Shown: positions 43,204-52,146 of the stretch, piece after piece
Layout of the letters: each line of letters begins with the position of its first letter
Numbering within the stretch: position 1 is the stretch's first letter
NCBI GenBank assembly: GCA_963727015.1
Contig: CAVSEV010000016.1
Span: 364,786 to 428,785 of the forward strand
Reading direction: 5' to 3'
DNA from: DATFVJ01 sp963727015
GTDB lineage: Bacteria; Actinomycetota; Actinomycetes; Streptosporangiales; Streptosporangiaceae
DNA length: 64,000 nucleotides
Program-made: the position numbers and the translations under genes
Notes under the pieces: model-generated
Told to the model about the DNA's origin: nothing
Database searches by the model: none
The model's input: only the letters and a program-made list of their open reading frames with translations

Positions 43204-43581
43204 GGCCCGCGCGTCACCCTCACCCGATCCCGCCCGGCGGCTTCCTCGCCAGCACCGGCCTCGACCTCACACCCTTCCTGTAACCCCCAGAATTAGAGAT
43301 GTTTGGCTTAGTAGCCGTCTACTCGGCGACGGCTTGGGCGAAAGCCTGCGGAGCCCTCTTGCGGCAGGTTGTGCCAGACGCTGCCCGAGATGCTCCGATG
43401 CGCGTACTTGCCCGAGAACTTTGCCCGATAGGTGCCGGGATCGGGATGGGGCGCACCATTGGCATAACGTTCTGATCTGCATGCGGTCGCCCTCCTGCCG
43501 ACACCCTTCCCGAGCGCCCCGAATCGGCGATCAGGTCGCTCACACGCCGAAGCAGCTGACCGCCTTATTACGCGTAGCGGC
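43204..43581. other. Intergenic stretch, no supported gene
   Basis: Only short frames without motifs. The GC content is somewhat lower than in the flanking genes. Confidence 0.35.
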
Positions 43582-43863
43582 TCAGGACGTGTGGGTGCTG
43601 GTGCCGCGCTGGTCCCGGACAATGGCTATCGCGTCGCGCTGGGTGAGCTGGGAGCCGGCGGTGAATGCCTGGTCGAACTGGGCCGCGCCCAGCCTGTGGC
43701 GGACCTGGGTCACCATGTCGGTTTCCAGCCGCCGCAGGTACGGGTAGGCCGGCAGGCCGACCCGCTGGCGCAGGCCATCGGCGGCGCCTTTCAGCAACGC
43801 CGCCCGCTCCGGGTTACCCTCGGCCAGCGCCAGCCGGACGTACGCGGCCAGGCACAGTGTCAC
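43582..43863 (-). pseudogene. C-terminal fragment of a large TPR regulator
   Basis: The frame reads CLAAYVRLALAEGNPERAAL, then LKGAADGLRQRVGLP and LGAAQFDQAFTAGSQLTQRD followed by AIAIVRDQ. This is the standard ending of actinobacterial LuxR/AfsR/adenylate-cyclase-type TPR proteins (LAxGxPERAARLxGAADALRExxG ... GxAAFxxAxAxGRxLTxxEAV). The remaining several hundred residues are missing and no start is visible, so it is a remnant. Confidence 0.65.
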
Positions 43864-44465
43864 GAGCGAGGTTCTGCGACATCAACAGTGACTGACCCTA
43901 CATTCGACGGCCTGCGCGCCACCGTGTGGTGCCGGTAACAGCAGCCTCGACTCCGCGCCGTGGCTCCGTCAACAGCCCGCAGCGACTCTCCTCCGGCAGC
44001 CGTCGGCTGCTATATACGGTGAAGGCGAGCGAGGTGTCCTGAGCGCCCGGGAAGCGAACCTCCCTGCCGAATCTGCGCTGCCTCACAGTGACCGGTCTGT
44101 TGCGGTTGGTTCGCGCAGAACAGTCTTACTGACGTCGCCTCACTAACCAAATGACGCGTTGTCCTTGGCAGCCAGCCTGTAGTGGATCATTCGTTTTCAG
44201 GAACAGAGTTACCACACCCTGAGCAGGCAAGGTGGTGCGCGGTGGACCGACCTGGGGGGTAGCGCGAAGACTGTTCTTGCTCGGTATCGACGCGCGGGGG
44301 CTTGCCGTGAGCAGCGCCGTCACTACTCCGGCTCGCCATGCCGGGTCGCATGTGGTGCGGATGCGGGGGTTGGGCCACCGCAACGCGATGTCAGCGTTCA
44401 GCGATAGGTCCCGGCCATCCCGCCGGTCTATGTTGTGAACGCTTCATCCGATCGCAGAAGGAGTC
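43864..44465. other. 0.6-kb stretch without a supported gene
   Basis: No motif, RNA or repeat could be identified. The last 15 bases (AGAAGGAGTCGTG) are the ribosome site of the next gene. The stretch likely contains its promoter. Confidence 0.35.
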
Positions 44466-44468
44466 GTG

Positions 44469-45113
44469 ATGCCCCGCACCCGGGTCCACAACATGAACGT
44501 CTCCCTCGACGGCTACGCCGCCGGCGAGCATGTGACGTTCGACGCTCCGATCGGCGGCGCCGAGCGGCTGTTCACGTGGTTCGATGGCCGGGTAATCCAT
44601 GGCGTCGATAAGGCGGATGCCCCCGTCACGCTGGACCGCGCTCTGACCAGCATGTGGAGCCAGGGCATCGGCGCCGAGATCATGGGACGGCGCAAGTTCG
44701 GTCCCCAGGTTGGTGATTGGCCCGACGACGGGTGGCGGGGCTGGTGGGGCGACGAGCCGCCATTCCAGACACCGGTGTTCGTCATGAGCCACCACCCGCA
44801 TCCCACGATTGACTTCCCCAACGGGACCAGCTTCCGGTTCGTGGACGGGCCACCGGAGGAGGTGCTCCGCCTAGCCCAGCAGGCTGCTGGTGGTCGTGAC
44901 GTCCGCATCGGGGGAGGACCCTCGACGGTGCGTCAGTTCCTCCAGGCCGACCTGGTCGACTTCATGCACCTGGTGATCGTGCCGATTACCCTCGGGCGCG
45001 GCGTATCCCTCTGGGAGGGATCAAGCGGCCTCGAAGACCGCTTCACCGTCGAGTCGGTCACCTCGCCTAGCGGCCTTACTCACCAGCTGTGGAACAAAAA
45101 CGACCACGCCTGA
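44469..45113 (+). CDS. Dihydrofolate reductase-family protein (RibD-like)
   Basis: 214 residues from ATG 44469 (a GTG directly before it is also possible), with AAGGAG upstream. The fold is shown by RVHNMNVSLDGYAAGEHVTF at the start, EIMGRRKFGPQVGDW near residue 74, TPVFVMSHHPHPTI near residue 103, RDVRIGGGPSTVRQFLQADL near residue 143, and VDFMHLVIVPITLGRGVSLW. It is diverged from the two genes at 5.5-6.7 kb. The substrate is unknown. It stands alone and looks intact. Confidence 0.9.
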   Translation: MPRTRVHNMNVSLDGYAAGEHVTFDAPIGGAERLFTWFDGRVIHGVDKADAPVTLDRALTSMWSQGIGAEIMGRRKFGPQVGDWPDDGWRGWWGDEPPFQTPVFVMSHHPHPTIDFPNGTSFRFVDGPPEEVLRLAQQAAGGRDVRIGGGPSTVRQFLQADLVDFMHLVIVPITLGRGVSLWEGSSGLEDRFTVESVTSPSGLTHQLWNKNDHA

Positions 45114-45310
45114 ACCCGGACCCCAAACCGGGGACTGCCCCCAGCGCCAGACTGACCAGATCTGCACACCTCAACGGCCAGCGGCGATAATGCCACAGGC
45201 CACGCAGATCGGCGGTTCGCGTTCAGCTTCTGGCGTCACGCTCGGTGTTTCCGGTGGCGGTCCGTCTGGCCGAAGTCCGGCCAGACGGACCGGTACCAGT
45301 TCTGAGCGGC
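45114..45310. other. Short stretch downstream of the recombinase gene
   Basis: Contains the inverted repeat GTCCGTCTGGCC...GGCCAGACGGAC at 45259-45291, twelve bases per arm, about 20 bases from the recombinase stop. It may be a terminator or a recombinase-related site. Confidence 0.45.
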
Positions 45311-46225
45311 CTACCGGGCGGCCCCGGCGACGTAGGCGGCGACGATGTAGGTGGCGTGGCGGTCCAGCGAGGCCCGGGCACGGTCATACCTCATCGTGGT
45401 CTGCGGATCAGCGTGCGATGCGGCTTCCTGTGACATCCCGCAGCGGGACCCCAGCATCCAGCGCGGCGGTGACGCATGCCGCAGCGTGTGCGGCCCGACG
45501 GGCTTGGTGATCCCCGCCCGGCGGGCCACCCGCGGGACGATCCGCCCGGCGCCGTGCCGGTCCAGCCGGCGCCCATCAGCGGTCAGGAAGATCGGCCCGC
45601 CTGTGCGCTCGCCGATGGCCAGGTCTAAGGCCCGGGCGGTGCGCGGGGCGAGCGGGATGGTGACCACCTTGCCGCCTTTGCGGGTGATCACGAGGGTGCG
45701 GTGGCCGCGCTCGATCCCGAGCGCTTCGAAGTCTGCGCCGGTGGCCTCGGAGACCCGCAGCCCGTTCAGCGCGAGCAGCGAGATCAGCGCATGCTCCGCC
45801 GGTGGGCCAAGACCGGCGGCGACCAGGAGCGCGCCGAGTTCGTTGCGATCCAGGCCAGTGGCGTGCGACTCATAATCTAGCCGGGGCCGGCGAACGTGCG
45901 CGGCGGGTGAGTGATCGAGGAGTTCTTCTTCGACGGCGTAGCGGTAGAACCCGGCGATGGTGCACAGGCGGCGGGTGATGGTGGCCCGGGCCCGGCCGCG
46001 GGCTTCCAGGCCGCGGGCGAAGAACTCGATATCAGCCCGGCGGGCGCCGAACAGATGGAGCTGATGCTGCTGGCACCAGCTGGCGAACTGGCGCATGTCC
46101 AGCTCGTAGGCCTGCCGGGTCAGGCCGCTGTACCCGGCCAGGCACCCCGCTAATGCCAGGCGCTCGGTGTTGGTGAACACCGGCGCAAGCGGAACGAGAG
46201 CGGCGGACGGGATCGTGGTGGCCAT
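45311..46225 (-). CDS. Tyrosine recombinase/integrase with a frame-scrambled patch
   Basis: 304 residues from ATG 46225, preceded by GGAGGTGCCTC. N-terminal SAM-like core-binding domain about residues 15-105 (GYSGLTRQAYELDMRQFASW), catalytic domain from residue 125. Catalytic residues are present: Arg157 (NGLRVSEA), Lys183 (RKGGK), His246 and Arg249 (HTLRHA), His271 (SHADPQTT) and Tyr280 (MRYDRAR). Between them residues 252-264 read SPPRWMLGSRCGM where the neighbouring frame gives TAALDAGVPLRDV, the family sequence, so two compensating indels have rewritten one helix. Activity may be impaired. It stands alone without an element around it. Confidence 0.88.
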   Translation of the reverse strand: MATTIPSAALVPLAPVFTNTERLALAGCLAGYSGLTRQAYELDMRQFASWCQQHQLHLFGARRADIEFFARGLEARGRARATITRRLCTIAGFYRYAVEEELLDHSPAAHVRRPRLDYESHATGLDRNELGALLVAAGLGPPAEHALISLLALNGLRVSEATGADFEALGIERGHRTLVITRKGGKVVTIPLAPRTARALDLAIGERTGGPIFLTADGRRLDRHGAGRIVPRVARRAGITKPVGPHTLRHASPPRWMLGSRCGMSQEAASHADPQTTMRYDRARASLDRHATYIVAAYVAGAAR

Positions 46226-46571
46226 GAGGCACCTCCGGGGACTCAGGCTGAGACCCCGATGCTGAGCCAGCCGGGCCCCAGCGGAACAACGAGAACCCCA
46301 CCGTAAGTGGGCCACCGCAGTAACGCCAGGTCACCACCCTGGGTCCCACAAGACAGGGCTCTTCAGCCAGCCACCGCTCCCGAGCGCCGACTATTTGCGA
46401 GACTAGATGATCAGCAATTTGGCGCTGCGCCTGCACAGATGATGCCGATCTGGACGACCACGGTGCCACCGATCGCGATCTTATCGGCCGTACCGGAAGG
46501 GCGGCAGTGCGCGCATCGTCGATGAGAGTCCCAACTGTCTCGGCCTGGGGCTGCTGAATACACTCCGGTGC
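46226..46571. other. Intergenic stretch upstream of the recombinase
   Basis: Apart from the recombinase ribosome site no feature is supported. Frames are short and lack motifs. Confidence 0.35.
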
Positions 46572-46853
46572 ATGGGAGACGTCAGGGAAATCCCGGACGC
46601 TGATGGGCAGGCGCTGCTGGACTGCCTCCCGCCAGGGGGCGGCACACTAAGCAACGAGGTGGTCCGCCGCCAGATGGGATGGGATGAGGATCGTTACGCC
46701 GCTGCCTGCCGTCGGCTTGAAACTCAGGCGTATGTGCTGAGCGGTCATGGTCACGGCGGAACGGTACGCCGGGACCTGACAGCTGTCCCGCCGGAATTCG
46801 GCCAGCGTGCGGACGTCCCGGATCCCATGTCACGGTCCGCCGGGTGCCGGTGA
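46572..46853 (+). CDS. Small winged-helix protein of the type found in defence loci
   Basis: 93 residues. LLDCLPPGGGTLSNEVVRRQ, then MGWDEDRYAAACRRLETQAY and GHGHGGTVRRDL match a small winged-helix domain (short loop, LxWDxxRYxxxRxxLxxxGxxxxGRGRGGTVRR) that I know as an N- or C-terminal module of restriction- and BREX-type proteins. After EFGQ the ending (RADVPDPMSRSAG) looks unrelated, so this is either a free-standing adaptor or the surviving module of a bigger gene. No ribosome site is obvious before ATG 46572. Confidence 0.6.
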   Translation: MGDVREIPDADGQALLDCLPPGGGTLSNEVVRRQMGWDEDRYAAACRRLETQAYVLSGHGHGGTVRRDLTAVPPEFGQRADVPDPMSRSAGCR

Positions 46854-47475
46854 CCGTCCCGCACGCCGTCTGCGATCTGACTGGCGTCGCGCTGTCCTAC
46901 CCGGGCCGCGGGGGCGCCACCGTCCCTCGTCGCCCCAGCGGGATCGGGAACAGCAGGGGTTCAGGCTCAGCGTTGATCCTCAGACCCTCGACGTCACAAT
47001 TGAGATCCATGGCACTCCGGGCAACAGATGAGCGCCCACCCCTGTGAGGGCCAGCGCCAGACGACCGCCAGCAGACCAACAGAGGTCCGATCAATTCATC
47101 TGTGCAGCTACCGCCGACTACTGCGGTCAAATGAAACCGAGCAGATCGGCGGTTACTTGAGCCCTGTCCTCCGGATCCCGGTCACCTTGCGTGACAAGCT
47201 GACCGTCATGGCCCGCCGTCGGGTGACCGCCGACAGGTAGTCCCGGCGACTGCCGAAAGAGAGCCGACTCGACCGTGACATCTTGGCAGCCGGAGGACCG
47301 CGCATCGGTCGGCCCACGCGGTTGGTCCGGCGTGTACACCCTGTGCCCAGGGCGCGACACCGGTCAGGGGGCGGTACATGGTGGCCGGGCGAGGTGCAGT
47401 CGTGTCTCGGCTAGCCGGGACCGACGCGCCGAGCCCGCGTGTCATCGGCGGGCAGGGCGACTAGGGTTTGGAGCT
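46854..47475. other. 0.6-kb stretch without a supported gene
   Basis: Short frames only, without motifs or recognisable RNA structures. The promoter of the PPOX-family gene must lie in its right part. Confidence 0.35.
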
Positions 47476-47961
47476 ATGCCAGATGATGAAGCCGATCTCA
47501 GTTCTCCCAGCGGTTCTGCTTCGTCCGACCCCGGAATGAGTGCCCGGCGTGTGCTGGAGCCCTTGAGTGAGGCCGAATGCATGCAGCTGCTCGCCAACGG
47601 CGGTCTGGGGCGTCTGGTCTACAACGGCCGGTATGGACCCACGGCGCTGCCGACCGTGTACAGGATCGATGGCGAGTCGATTGTCTTGGGCACGTGGGAC
47701 CCCGCCCTCTTTGACGAAGACCTGCGTACTGGTATTGCGCACGCCGAGTACCAGGTCGCAGTGGAGGCCGACCAGCTCGATCTGGAGGCGCGCGAGGGGT
47801 GGATCGTCCTGGTGCGGGGAGCGGCGCATCATCTGGATACCGAGGCCGAGCGCGCGCCGATCATCGGCGCCGGGCTGGAGCCGTGGATCGAGGGGGTGCC
47901 TGCACACTTCATCCGGGTGAACCCCACCAGTATGTGGGGCAACCGCGTCCTCCGGGCATGA
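47476..47961 (+). CDS. Pyridoxamine 5'-phosphate oxidase-family (split-barrel flavin-binding) protein
   Basis: 161 residues from ATG 47476. RRVLEPLSEAECMQLLANGG and LGRLVYNGRYGPTALPTVYR, then GEGIVLGTWDP-like strand ESIVLGTWDPALF and VAVEADQLDLEAREGWIVLV, VRGAAHHLDTEAE show the split-barrel family common in mycobacteria and streptomycetes (Pyridox_ox_2-like), which binds FMN or F420. The last strand HFIRVNPTSMWGNRV is also typical. An open frame runs upstream to 47275 but the residues there are not family-like. Confidence 0.88.
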   Translation: MPDDEADLSSPSGSASSDPGMSARRVLEPLSEAECMQLLANGGLGRLVYNGRYGPTALPTVYRIDGESIVLGTWDPALFDEDLRTGIAHAEYQVAVEADQLDLEAREGWIVLVRGAAHHLDTEAERAPIIGAGLEPWIEGVPAHFIRVNPTSMWGNRVLRA

Positions 47962-48224
47962 TGCCAGCGGCAGTGTGAACTCGTAGGAGCAAGGCTTAGC
48001 GTCTGGTTTGCAAAATACGTCCAGGCTGTCGGTCACCGTCGTTCACCTGGGCTTGCAGTCATAGCTCGTCCGTCAGGATCGGCCTGTGTCGGTCCCTGTT
48101 GTGGTCAACCTTGGCGGTCAGCAATCACAAACCTGGCCTCTTCGTCCCGAAGCCGAACGCCCAAAGCGACGTGCCATCCCCTTTACTCTGCCTCGCGATC
48201 CATAATGTCGTGCAGGCTCGACGA

Positions 48225-48519
48225 CCGGTCGACCTGCGCACCGGCCGGGATCAGCGCAAGCCGCGGGGGCGCAAGAAGGCCCCGGGCGCGAAGATCACCG
48301 GCATGCGCTCCATCGAGGACAGGCCCGCCGAGGTGGCGGGCCGCCAGGTGCCCGGCCGCTGGGAAGGCGACCTGGTCATCGGCAAGGACGGCAAGTCCGC
48401 GGGTACCCTGGTGGAGCGGGTCAGCCGCCCTCACCCTCTCTGCCGGTCTACTTCGCTCACGCCCATTCCCCGTGGGAGGCGGCACCAACGAGAACACCAA
48501 CGGGCTCATCCGCGAATAG
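48225..48519 (+). mobile_element. IS30-family transposase remnant with internal deletion
   Basis: One frame gives GAKITGMRSIEDRPAEVAGR, then QVPGRWEGDLVIGKDGKSAG and TLVERV, which is the start of the IS30 catalytic domain with the first Asp in GDLVIGK. The text then jumps, over two more frames, to LPVYFAHAHSPWE and GGTNENTNGLIRE, the region of the last catalytic Glu (NENTNGLxR). About 80 residues in between, with the second Asp, are deleted. The element ends are not visible, so it is dead. Confidence 0.8.
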
Positions 48520-48789
48520 AGCGGGTGTTGTACAGCGATGCCTCGCCCGGGACGCTACGGCTGGGTCGGCGGCACCGGAACCGCAACCCACATCACTGCG
48601 TCCACCGGCGCGGTCACCATCCTGCTCAGCCAGCTGGAAATGGCCGGACCCCGCCCGCTCTGATGCGGGACTTCTGGCGGCACGCGGCGAACGCCTGCAG
48701 CCAGGCATAGGTGCAGCCTGCGGCACCGCCGCTGACCGTCATGAAGTGACAGCTCCTCGCCTCCACTCATCGGCTACTTTTCACTTGTG
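48520..48789. other. Short stretch after the IS30 remnant
   Basis: Nothing supported besides the possible right end of the IS30 element, which I cannot delimit. Confidence 0.3.
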
Positions 48790-50032
48790 TCAGGACCGAA
48801 GCCTGGCTGGGCGGTGTTGCCTGGCGTCGTGTCCTGTGGGGCGCCACTGGTCGCTGGTGGTGTCCGGCCGCCCGACGTTCACGACCTGGACGGGCAGGTC
48901 GCCAGCCGCGCGCAGCACCTGGTCCGCCACCGTGGACCCGTTCAGCAGACGCGACCAGCGCGAGCGGCGGCGCGACCCGATCACCAGCTGGCAGGCGCCA
49001 GCCTGGCGTGCGGCCCGGATCAGTCCCGAAGCGGTGTCGCCGGCCCTGACCTCGACCAAATTCCCGCCCAGCTCGCCGAGTAGCCGGCGGTCCTGCTCCA
49101 GCCGCGCTCCCGCTGGCCGGCCGAGGTTGTCGATGTCCCGGACGTGCACCCCCTGTAGCCTGGCATCGGACAGCCCGGCCAGACAGGCGGCGTACCGGAT
49201 GAGCCATTCGTCGGCGGGCGACCCCTGCAGGCCGACCACGATGACCGAAGCTTGCACTGGCCCGCTGACACCGCGGGCGGCCAGGAACGCCGCGACCGGA
49301 TCGGCAACAGTGTCATCCAGCCACAGCTGCGCGAGCTCCCGCAGCCCAAGCAAGATTCGCGAAGCGGAAATAGCTCGACAATGCCGCATCCACCCGCTCC
49401 TCGGGGACAACCAGGCCCTGGCTCAGCCGGCGACGAAGCGCCGCAGGCGCCAGGTCGACGAGTTTGATCTCGCCAGCCCGCAGGAACGCATCCGGCACCG
49501 GTTCGGCCGGGTGCACGCCGGTGATCCGGGAGACCACCGCGCCTAGCGATTCGATGTTGGCGACGTTGAGGGTGGTATAGACGTCGATGCCGTTGGCGAG
49601 CAGCTCGCCGACGTCGTGCCAGCGTTTCGCGTGCCGCTCACCGGGGAGGTTCGCGTGGGCGAGCTCGTCCACCAGGGCCAGCTCCGGGCGACGGTCTAGG
49701 ACTGCGGTGACGTCCAGCTCCGCAAAGCTGGCGCCCCGGTAGGGGACCGTGCGGGTAGGGAGCACTTCGAGATCGGCGAGCTGGGCAGCGGTCGCCGCCC
49801 GCCCGTGCCGCTCGCGGTAAGCCACGACCGCGTCGACGCCCGTGCGTCGGCGGGCGCGTCCGTCCCGCAGCATCGCGTAGGTCTTCCCGACCCCAGGGGC
49901 AATCCCCAGGTAGGTGCGCAGCCTGCCCCGGCCAGCCAGCGACTCCGTCGCGTCAGCTGCAGAAGCCTGAGCGATCAGATCCGGCCGGTCCGCAAGGCCG
50001 GGCAGGGCGCCGCTGATCATGGCTGGATCCAT
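48790..50032 (-). pseudogene. kdpD: KdpD-like sensor without kinase domain, frameshifted
   Basis: From about ATG 50032 the frame has the KdpD N-terminal domain: GRLRTYLGIAPGVGKTYAML (Walker A), DAVVAYRERHGR, LPTRTVPYRGASFAELDVTA, LALVDELAHANLPG (Walker B) and NGIDVYTTLNVANIESLGAV. Near 49360 the frame changes; the next one continues GLRELAQLWLDDTVADPVAA and a universal-stress-protein domain (RAARQAGACQLVIGSRRRSR, then VADQVLRAAGDLPVQVVNVG). It stops at 48790, so the membrane segment and the histidine kinase of KdpD are absent. No kdpE or kdpFABC is nearby. Kinase-less short KdpD proteins are known, so the length may be native while the frameshift breaks it. Confidence 0.82.
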
Positions 50033-50849
50033 TCGGACATGCGTGCACGTTGTCACAGCGCGGCCGGCGCGGCCCTGGCCACCGGGCAGCCGCCAAGGCC
50101 ACCGGCGACATGAACCAGGCCGTGCCGCTGTCCGAGCAGGCCCGCCTGGCAACGGCGCCAGTCCAGACGCTATCCGCTGGAAACGACACATGCCAGCGGT
50201 CCCCGGCGAACCACCGTCAGAGCCAGAGCACAGAACTCTGTTCTGCGCGCCCAGGATGCGAGCGATGCTGAGTTCGCAGACGCGGCAGAACGGCTACCCG
50301 CGGCTGCCGCCGGCGCACCGGCCACGCACTGCGATCATCGTCAGGCGCGGATGTGCAGACGCGTCGGAACAGCGAGCGTCCGCGACGCCGTACCCGGCCG
50401 TGACAAGGCCGCGGTCCGCGCTTGCTCGTAGCCGAACCCCCCAGCAGCAAACGCGCGGTGGCATAGACGTACCTCATCGCGGCTACTTAGCGTATCTGGT
50501 TAAGGGCGGAATCGTCTTGCTGCTATTCCCGGCTGCGGCGCAGCGATGACCCCGATCGCTCAATGCAAGCCATACAGCCCGTCCGCCACGCCACGGCCGG
50601 GATCACGCAGGACCCGCCCTGCTTTCGCGTAAAACAGGCGCCGGTAACACCTGCCGCTCCCGCGCGACCCGGACCACATGCTCGTGGCCATCCGGATCCT
50701 GCCCAGCCACAACCATCAAGCCGGGATTAGGTCGATCACGGAGGGTGACCACTCGCCATATACTTAGGCCATGCGTTCAGCACAGATCGCCGCTTTTGTG
50801 CTCTCGCTCGATGGCGAGCTCGCCGTGGACGAGCAGCACAAAACGGCCA
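50033..50849. other. 0.8-kb stretch without a supported gene
   Basis: Frames are short or Arg-rich without recognisable motifs. The stretch must contain the promoter of the KdpD-like gene. Confidence 0.35.
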
Positions 50850-51293
50850 GTTCTGGCCGCTCTGTGGGCTATCGGAGATGGCATGGAGGGTCAACAGCGC
50901 CTGGCAGAGCCGCCACGCCCGGCCCGACGCCAGTTCGGCGAGAGGGTCGCTACCGCGGCCCGCACGACCTGCCACTCCCGGACGACGAGGTCCGACGGCT
51001 CTTCCAGTGGCTCCTGCGCCCAGTCGCACCAGCGCCGGGCGGCCGCGGCCTCGTTTCATGGTGGCGTGCGGGTTGGAGGCCATTCCGGCCGGCAGGAGGC
51101 GAGACGGCGAACGATAGGCCTCCGGCCGATCCAGTGCCACGTCGGTGAGCGCGAACAGGTCGGGTGGCCACCGCAGCAGGTCGTCGTCGACGGCGCGGCC
51201 GCTCGCGCTGAGCCAGTTCGAACCGATGGTCAACTCCGGCGCCAGGCGGAAACCGGGCGCTGCGGTGCCGGCGGCAGCAAGGTCGGTCGTCAA
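50850..51293 (-). pseudogene. Conserved hypothetical protein gene with frameshifts
   Basis: From the right, MTTDLAAAGTAAPGFRLAPE, then LTIGSNWLSASGRAVDDDLL and RWPPDLFALTDVALDRPEAY; a neighbouring frame supplies FAVSPPAG, another AAARRWCDWAQEPLEEPSDL and VVREWQVVRAAVATL, and the first resumes with LASGRAWRLCQALLTLHAIS. These segments fit together as the first 150 or so residues of one protein in three frames. I remember proteins of this type (LTLHAIADEAC) in streptomycetes but no function. The C-terminal part is missing below about 50850. Confidence 0.6.
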
Positions 51294-51389
51294 GGGGTTC
51301 CTTCCGGTTCGGGCGATCGGCGGCGGGTTGCCGGATGGCGCTGGAACACCGCCGGGTACCGGCCGTCGTCTCGGCGCTTATCGGGCACC

Positions 51390-51590
51390 GAGCGCAGGAC
51401 GTAGGCATCGACGGGGGCCTGCTTGCCCTTCACCCGCAGCCCGGGCCGTGCCTCGACCTCGGCGTGCGGGGGAAGCCGGCGGTAGGTTCCGGCGCCGATG
51501 AGAACGCCGCCGAGGGGCGCCTGTGCCTGCAGGCGGGATGCTGTGTTGATGGTGTCCCCGACCACCGCAAAGGCCACGTAGCCGGGACTT
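51390..51590 (-). pseudogene. Adenylate/guanylate cyclase catalytic domain, C-terminal fragment
   Basis: The frame reads YVAFAVVGDTINTASRLQAQ, then APLGGVLIGAGTYRRLPPHA and LRVKGKQAPVDAYVLRSVP. GDTINTASRL is the class III cyclase helix with the substrate-binding Asp and the catalytic Asn-Arg pair, and the ending VKGKxxPVDAYVL is standard for LuxR/TPR-linked cyclases. The metal-binding aspartates lie upstream and are missing, because the sequence above about 51590 is an SRPBCC gene. Confidence 0.8.
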
Positions 51591-51935
51591 GGTTCCGGAT
51601 GGTCCGGCAGGGGCCAGATCGTAACGCCAGATGTGGCCGACGACCTGCGGGTTGCCATCGCCGGTGTCCATGCCTGGCTCCCAGGAGATGGCGCGTGGCG
51701 GGTCGAACACCTGCACCCGGTTGGCCATCCGGTAGTGCCCGCCCGGGACGTTGTCGTTGTACATGGCCATCCGGAACACCTGGCCCGCCGCGGTCAGCGG
51801 CTGGCCGTCAAGGGGCTCGCGGACCCACCCGGTGCCGTCGATCGCGGCGTGCTTGGCGGGGTCGGCGAGTACGGCGAAGATCGCCTCGGCTGGGGCGTTA
51901 ATGATCGTGGTTGCGCTGATGGTTTCGTCGGTCAT
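51591..51935 (-). pseudogene. SRPBCC-family protein, truncated at the C-terminus
   Basis: From ATG 51935, with AAGGAGGCACCACC directly upstream, the frame reads ISATTIINAPAEAIFAVLAD, then HAAIDGTGWVREPLDGQPLT, RMANRVQVFDPPRAISWEPG and GHIWRYDLAPAGPSGT. The last strand and C-terminal helix (about 40 residues) are missing: after SGT the frame passes into a cyclase fragment at about 51590. It lies downstream of the second ECF42 sigma gene on the same strand and may once have belonged to that group. Confidence 0.75.
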
Positions 51936-52146
51936 GGTGGTGCCTCCTTGTGAACTCAGCTGGGTACCGGATCTGACGCCCGGCGCCCCGGCCTGCTTGG
52001 TGCTGCTGTCAGTCATCTGCTTCTCCTTCCCTGGGCGATCCGCGAGATCTGGGACCGCTCTTGCAGGGAAAGGACGAACGGTGAAGCGGGCGCAGGACAT
52101 ATCCGGGAGAAAGCCAGGCAAGGAAAGCGAGAAAACCAGAACGCGG

